Made by a program: the position numbers and the translations under genes
Part shown: in pieces, positions 59,623 through 64,000 of the stretch
Position numbering within the stretch: the stretch's first letter is position 1
How the letters are laid out: each line of letters begins with the position of its first letter
DNA from: Sphingomicrobium clamense
GTDB taxonomy: Bacteria > Pseudomonadota > Alphaproteobacteria > Sphingomonadales > Sphingomonadaceae
DNA: 64,000 nucleotides
Assembly: GCF_019264355.1 (NCBI RefSeq)
Contig: NZ_JAHVAH010000001.1
Location: 1,782,001 to 1,846,000 of the forward strand
Direction of reading: 5' to 3'
The notes under the pieces: generated by a model
Seen by the model: the letters and a program-made list of their open reading frames with translations, nothing else
What the model was told of the DNA's origin: nothing
The model's database searches: none

Positions 59623-60876
59623 ATGAGCCTCCTCCCCGCACCGCTGCGCATTCCCGATTTCCGCGCGTTTGTGACCGCCCGGCTGGCGTCGACCATGGCG
59701 CAGATGGCGATGGTGATCGTCATCGGCTGGCAGGTCTACGACATTGCGCGCGAGACGATGGGGGTGAACGCGGCCGCGCTGCGGCTCGGCTTCATCGGGG
59801 TCGTGCAGTTCGTGCCCCTGTTTGCGCTGACGCTCGTCTCGGGCCATGTCGCGGACAAGTTCGACCGGCGCTGGGTGGGACGCGCGGCCATTGCGCTCGA
59901 GCTCTTCTGCGCCGGCGCGCTCGGCGCGGTCGCGCTCGCCGACGAGATGACGCTGACGCACCTCTACGTCATCGCCGCCCTCCTGGGCGTGGCGCGCGCG
60001 TTCGCGGGACCGGCGCTGGGGGCGCTGGCGCCCAATATCGTGCCGCGCGACATCCTCCCCAATGCGATCGCGCTGTCGTCGGTGGCGTGGCAGACCGGCA
60101 CCATCGTCGGGCCGGCGCTCGGCGGCTACCTCTATGTCGTCTCGCCCGCGACGGCCTATCTGGGCTCGGCCTTCCTGTTTGGCGCCTCGCTGCTGCTGCT
60201 CTTCCTGGTGAAGACGCCCGCGCTCCCCGATGCAGGAGAGGAGGCGCCCGACCCGTGGGGACGGATCAAGCGCGGCCTCACCTATGTGCGGCAAAACAAG
60301 CTGGTGCTGGGCGCCATCACGCTCGACCTCTTCGCGGTCCTGCTGGCGGGTGCAACCGCCCTGCTCCCCATCTTTGCGCGCGACATATTGCAGACGGGTC
60401 CAGAAGGCCTCGGCCATCTACGCGCCGCGCCCGCGATCGGGGCGACGCTGACCGCGGCCTTTTTCGCGATCCGACCCCTGAAGACCAATGTCGGGACCAA
60501 GATGCTGTGGGCGGTGGTCGTCTTCGGGGGCGCGACGATCGTCTTCGGCCTGTCGCGCAACATGTGGCTGTCGCTCATCATGCTCGCCATCCTGGGCGCG
60601 GCCGACATGTTCTCCGTCTATGTGCGCCAGTCGCTCATCCAGCTCTACACGCCCGACGCGATGCGCGGCCGCGTCGGTGCGGTCTCGACGCTCGCGATCA
60701 GCGCGTCGAACGAGCTGGGCGAGGCGGAAAGCGGTTTCCTTGCGGCGCTGATCGGACCGGTCGCGGCGGTCGTCGTGGGCGGCGTCGGCGCGATCCTGAC
60801 CGTGGGAATTTGGGCGAGACGCTTCCCAGAACTGCGTTTGGCGCGTAACTTCGATCCACCGGACCCCGATAAGTAG
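59623..60876 (+). CDS. MFS transporter, EntS-like
   Basis: 417 residues with about 12 membrane helices. The loop between helices 2 and 3 is [19 protein letters not shown], the MFS motif [21 protein letters not shown], and a second-half [20 protein letters not shown], resemble the EntS/DHA3 group of drug and siderophore exporters. Substrate unknown. The ATG at 59623 is favoured, since the frame is open upstream over the radA start region. Divergent from radA. Confidence 0.9.
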   Translation: MSLLPAPLRIPDFRAFVTARLASTMAQMAMVIVIGWQVYDIARETMGVNAAALRLGFIGVVQFVPLFALTLVSGHVADKFDRRWVGRAAIALELFCAGALGAVALADEMTLTHLYVIAALLGVARAFAGPALGALAPNIVPRDILPNAIALSSVAWQTGTIVGPALGGYLYVVSPATAYLGSAFLFGASLLLLFLVKTPALPDAGEEAPDPWGRIKRGLTYVRQNKLVLGAITLDLFAVLLAGATALLPIFARDILQTGPEGLGHLRAAPAIGATLTAAFFAIRPLKTNVGTKMLWAVVVFGGATIVFGLSRNMWLSLIMLAILGAADMFSVYVRQSLIQLYTPDAMRGRVGAVSTLAISASNELGEAESGFLAALIGPVAAVVVGGVGAILTVGIWARRFPELRLARNFDPPDPDK

Positions 60877-60908
60877 CGTTCCTGACGGGAAGAACAGGAG
60901 GGCGCATA

Positions 60909-61824
60909 ATGAACGCGGATAACATCCTCGAAACCATCGGCAGGACGCCGAATGTTCGGATGCGGCGATTGTTCGGCGACAGCGAAGTCTGGATCAAGAT
61001 GGAGCGCGCCAACCCCGGCGGCTCGATCAAGGACCGTATCGCACTGCGCATGGTCGAGGAAGCCGAACGCAAGGGCCAACTCAAGCCCGGCGGGACGATC
61101 ATCGAACCCACCAGCGGCAACACCGGCGTGGGCCTCGCGATGGTCGGCGCGGTCAAGGGCTATCGTGTGATCCTGGCCATGCCCGACAGCATGTCGATCG
61201 AGCGGCGGCGACTGATGCTCGCCTTCGGCGCCGAACTGGTCCTGACGCCCAAGGAAATGGGCATCAAGGATCGCGGTCGCCGAGCGGATCCTGCGCGACA
61301 CCGACGGAGGCTGGATGCCGATGCAGTTCGACAACCCGACCAATGTCGCGGCGCATGTCGACACGACGGCGCAGGAAATCCTCGCCGATTTCAAGGACAA
61401 CCCGCCCGATGCGCTCGTCACTGGGGTCGGCACCGGGGGACATCTCACCGGATGCGCTCGCGTGCTAAAGGAGCAGTGGCCCGACATGCTGGCCTTCGGG
61501 GTCGAACCCAAATTGTCACCGGTCATCTCGGGCGGTGAGCACACGCCGCACCCGATCCAGGGCATCGGCGCGGGTTTCGTGCCCGGCAACCTCGACACCA
61601 CAACGCTCGACGGCGTGATGCTGGTCGACGAGAACGACGCTATGGACATGGCGCGACGCTCGGCGAGCGAGGAAGGCGTCCTCGTCGGCATCAGCTCGGG
61701 CGCGACGCTCGATGCGATCCGCCAGGTGATCGAGAGAATCGGCGCGGACAAGCGCATTCTCGGGTTCAATTACGACACGGGCGAGCGCTACCTTTCGGTC
61801 GAGGGCTTCCTTCCCGCCGAATAG
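60909..61824 (+). pseudogene. cysK: Cysteine synthase A gene broken by a one-base frameshift
   Basis: The first frame runs from ATG 60909 ([20 protein letters not shown]) through the PLP lysine in [14 protein letters not shown] and [14 protein letters not shown], to KEMGIKDR at about 61274. The family sequence then continues one frame over ([20 protein letters not shown], then [12 protein letters not shown], and the C-terminus at 61824). Dropping the C at 61272 gives GIKDAVAERIL and a normal protein of about 304 residues. So there is a single-base insertion near 61269-61275. The site is not a homopolymer or a known slippery sequence. Either the gene is dead, or the base is an error of sequencing. 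Confidence 0.85.
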
Positions 61825-61911
61825 GTTAAGCCCGAAGAAACCATCTTTGTATGAGGGCCGGTTAATAAGCCGGTCGTAAGGTCGTGCGCGCAAAAGGAGC
61901 GACCAGACCCA

Positions 61912-64000
61912 ATGCAAGTTGAGCGTTTTCACGGGGCGAGTAGCCAGCAGGACGAGGCTGTCCCCTCGACGGGGGACGCGTGGCTGTTCGACCTGCGCGC
62001 GCCCGACAGTTTCGCCGACCGCGAAGTCGCAAGGCTACGACTGGCGCAGGTTCGCCACATCCCGCTCTTCATGATCCTGTCGCATCTGCTGGCTGCCGGC
62101 GTGCTGGTGGCCAGTCTCGGGATGGCGATCGAGCCGACGATCGTAGCGATGTTCGGCGGGCTGTTGGCCCTCGACATCTCGGCCTGCCTGATGATGCGAT
62201 TTCGCAAGCGTGTCGGCCTGCGCTCGCATCATATTCACCGCATCATGGTGGGGTTCGCGCTCGTCACGACTGCGCTTTGGTGTCTGACCGGTTTCGCCGT
62301 GTCCGAACTGGATGCGCTCAAGGCCACGCCAATTCCCGAATTCATTGTCGGCGTCGGCGTGCTGGCGCTCGTCATCGCGGCGATGGCGGGCCCGATGCTG
62401 ACCGTTGCCATCGGCGTCACGAGCACGCTGACGGCAATGTATGTCAACATGCCGATCTATATCTCGATGGGCATCGCGACCGTCACGCTCTTGGTCGGTC
62501 TCGTGTCGGTCACGTCGAGCCGCAACCTGCTTCGCTCGGCGCGGCGTCGACAGCAGTTGGAAGCCGACGCACGCAAGGCGCTCCAGTTCATCAACGAGTA
62601 TGAGACGAGCGGCCAAGGCTGGTTCTGGGAGACTGACGCGGCTGGGCTGCTCACCTATGTCAGCGACCAGCTGGCAGAGGATGTCGGCTGCGAAGCAAAG
62701 ACGCTGGTGGGACGCAAGCTGACCGAGATTCTCCGGATCGACAAAAAAATCGACGGGAGCGAGACCGAGGACCGCACGCTCGGCTTCCATCTGTCGGCGC
62801 GTTTCCCCTTTTCCGACGTCGTCGTGCGGCCGGTCGCGAACGACGATGTCCACTGGTCGATGAGCGGCAATCCGATCTACGACCAGGAGAACCGCTTCCT
62901 CGGCTTTCGCGGGCTCGGCAGCGACCTTACCGAAAAGCGCCGAACCGAACAGGAAATTTCACGGCTGGCCCGGTTCGACTCGCTGACCGGCCTGCCCAAC
63001 CGCGCCAAGATGCGCCAGACGCTCGAGGAAGCCCTTCGCAGCGGGCAGCGTCGGGGCCGCGGCTGTACGCTGTTCCTGATCGACCTCGACCGGTTCAAGA
63101 ACGTCAACGATACGCTGGGTCACCCGACGGGCGACGCCTTGCTCCGCGAAGTCGGGGCGCGCCTCACCAGCGTGCTGGGCGAGCATGGACAAGTCGGACG
63201 CCTGGGCGGCGACGAATTCAAGGCCGTCCTGCCGCGACTGACCGAGACGGGCCTGCTCGAATCCATCGCCCGCAACATGATCTCCGAAGTCTCGAAGCCC
63301 TACATTATCGAGGGCCACCGCGTGACCATCGGCACCTCGATCGGGATCGCAGTGGGCGACCCAGGGCGCGGTTGCGCCGACAGCATGATCCGCAACGCCG
63401 ACCTCGCGCTTTACGCGGCGAAGGCTGCAGGGCGCGGCTGCCACGCATTCTTCGAGCCTTCGATGCACAGCGAGGCGACCGATCGACAGCGGCTCGAGAA
63501 CGACTTGCGCGGCGCGGTCGAACGCAACGACCTGCACGTCGTGTTCCAGCCGATCGTGCGTGCGGCGAGCGAGAATGTCTGTGGCTTCGAAGCGCTGGTG
63601 CGTTGGGACCATCCCGCGCGCGGCGCGATCAGCCCCGAGAAATTCATCAGCGTCGCGGAAGAATGTGGCCTGATCGGCAAGATCGGCGAATTCGTGCTCG
63701 ATCGGTCGGTCGAACAAGCCAAGCTGTGGCCGGAGAATGTGCGCGTCGCGGTCAACCTGTCGCCGATCCAGTTCAACGACCCGCGCATCGTCGACATCGT
63801 CGCCAACACGCTCGAGCGGCACAAACTTCGCGCCGATCGGCTCGAACTGGAAATTACCGAAGGCGTATTCCTGGCCGAGAGCGAGGAGACGGACGACACG
63901 TTCGCTCGGCTCAAGGAACTGGGAGTCCGTCTCGCACTCGACGATTTCGGGACCGGCTACTCCTCGCTCGGCTATTTGAAGACGGCACCGTTCGACAAGA
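61912..64000 (+). CDS. Membrane GGDEF-EAL cyclic-di-GMP enzyme (partial, cut by window end)
   Basis: At least 696 residues from ATG 61912 with AAAGGAG upstream. The N-terminal half has about five hydrophobic helices (residues about 50-205), then a PAS-like segment (FWETDAAGLLTYVSDQLAED). The GGDEF domain has FDSLTGLPNRAKMRQTLEEA and an intact LGGDEF at 431-436. The EAL domain has FEALVRWDHPARGAISPEKF with Glu560-Ala-Leu562, and DDFGTGYSSLGYLKTAPFDK near the window end. Both catalytic motifs look intact, so it may make and break c-di-GMP. The C-terminus is outside the window. Confidence 0.93.
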   Translation, partial: MQVERFHGASSQQDEAVPSTGDAWLFDLRAPDSFADREVARLRLAQVRHIPLFMILSHLLAAGVLVASLGMAIEPTIVAMFGGLLALDISACLMMRFRKRVGLRSHHIHRIMVGFALVTTALWCLTGFAVSELDALKATPIPEFIVGVGVLALVIAAMAGPMLTVAIGVTSTLTAMYVNMPIYISMGIATVTLLVGLVSVTSSRNLLRSARRRQQLEADARKALQFINEYETSGQGWFWETDAAGLLTYVSDQLAEDVGCEAKTLVGRKLTEILRIDKKIDGSETEDRTLGFHLSARFPFSDVVVRPVANDDVHWSMSGNPIYDQENRFLGFRGLGSDLTEKRRTEQEISRLARFDSLTGLPNRAKMRQTLEEALRSGQRRGRGCTLFLIDLDRFKNVNDTLGHPTGDALLREVGARLTSVLGEHGQVGRLGGDEFKAVLPRLTETGLLESIARNMISEVSKPYIIEGHRVTIGTSIGIAVGDPGRGCADSMIRNADLALYAAKAAGRGCHAFFEPSMHSEATDRQRLENDLRGAVERNDLHVVFQPIVRAASENVCGFEALVRWDHPARGAISPEKFISVAEECGLIGKIGEFVLDRSVEQAKLWPENVRVAVNLSPIQFNDPRIVDIVANTLERHKLRADRLELEITEGVFLAESEETDDTFARLKELGVRLALDDFGTGYSSLGYLKTAPFDK

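Overview
The window reads as chromosome of a GC-rich alphaproteobacterium, most likely a sphingomonad (Sphingomonadales). Signs are a short ATP synthase epsilon subunit, CpdR and TrcR/DUF1013 cell-cycle regulators, SapC and tryptophan-halogenase-like proteins, DUF1192, a GAAC-N7-GAAC SOS box before uvrA, and an HWE-type histidine kinase. The taxonomic call is inference from gene content and composition. About 60 protein genes, two tRNA genes, one frameshifted gene and one gutted gene are supported. There is no rRNA, CRISPR array or insertion sequence.

Layout. 1-2.8 kb: end of the atp operon (atpG, atpD, a small YHS-like protein, atpC). 2.8-7.9 kb: a variable locus. A SAM methyltransferase gene survives only as its first 27 and last 65 codons, with unrelated sequence between. 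Beyond it lies a lower-GC block with a GT-C glycosyltransferase, a PAP2/AUR1-like protein and a GDPD-like protein that carries a run of ten G. The block abuts a GC-rich GtrB-like glycosyltransferase. 8-18.6 kb: cpaF, a lipoprotein with a methyltransferase fold, a DksA-like protein, a lone receiver, a flavin halogenase, tRNA-Val, cpdR, N-formylglutamate amidohydrolase, sapC, an rhlE-like helicase and tgt. 18.6-29.6 kb: DUF481, queA, a cyclophilin, coaD, a polyprenyl synthase, xseB, trcR with a structured leader, methionine gamma-lyase with a divergent Lrp regulator, a quinone reductase, DUF1192 and clpA.

30-46.7 kb: OmpA-like proteins, a group of peptidases (M28, M1, aspartyl), a GST, a Bax1-like protein, uvrA under an SOS box, Cu/Zn SOD, an HWE kinase, folE, tRNA-Arg, a nitrilase, glutaredoxin, comF and a BioC-like methyltransferase. 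46.8-64 kb: Flp pilin, an M48 lipoprotein protease, accA, xerD with a 599-residue exported protein and a 47-residue membrane peptide, aroK-aroB, a KefB-like antiporter, an IscU-like scaffold, cysS, cvpA, radA, an MFS transporter, a frameshifted cysK and a GGDEF-EAL protein cut by the window end.

Most of the window is ordinary housekeeping. The points worth following are the rearranged glycan/lipid locus at 2.8-6.9 kb with its homopolymer tract, the alternative RNA structures before trcR, the perfect palindrome between methionine gamma-lyase and its regulator, the broken cysK, and the uncharacterised gene set upstream of xerD.
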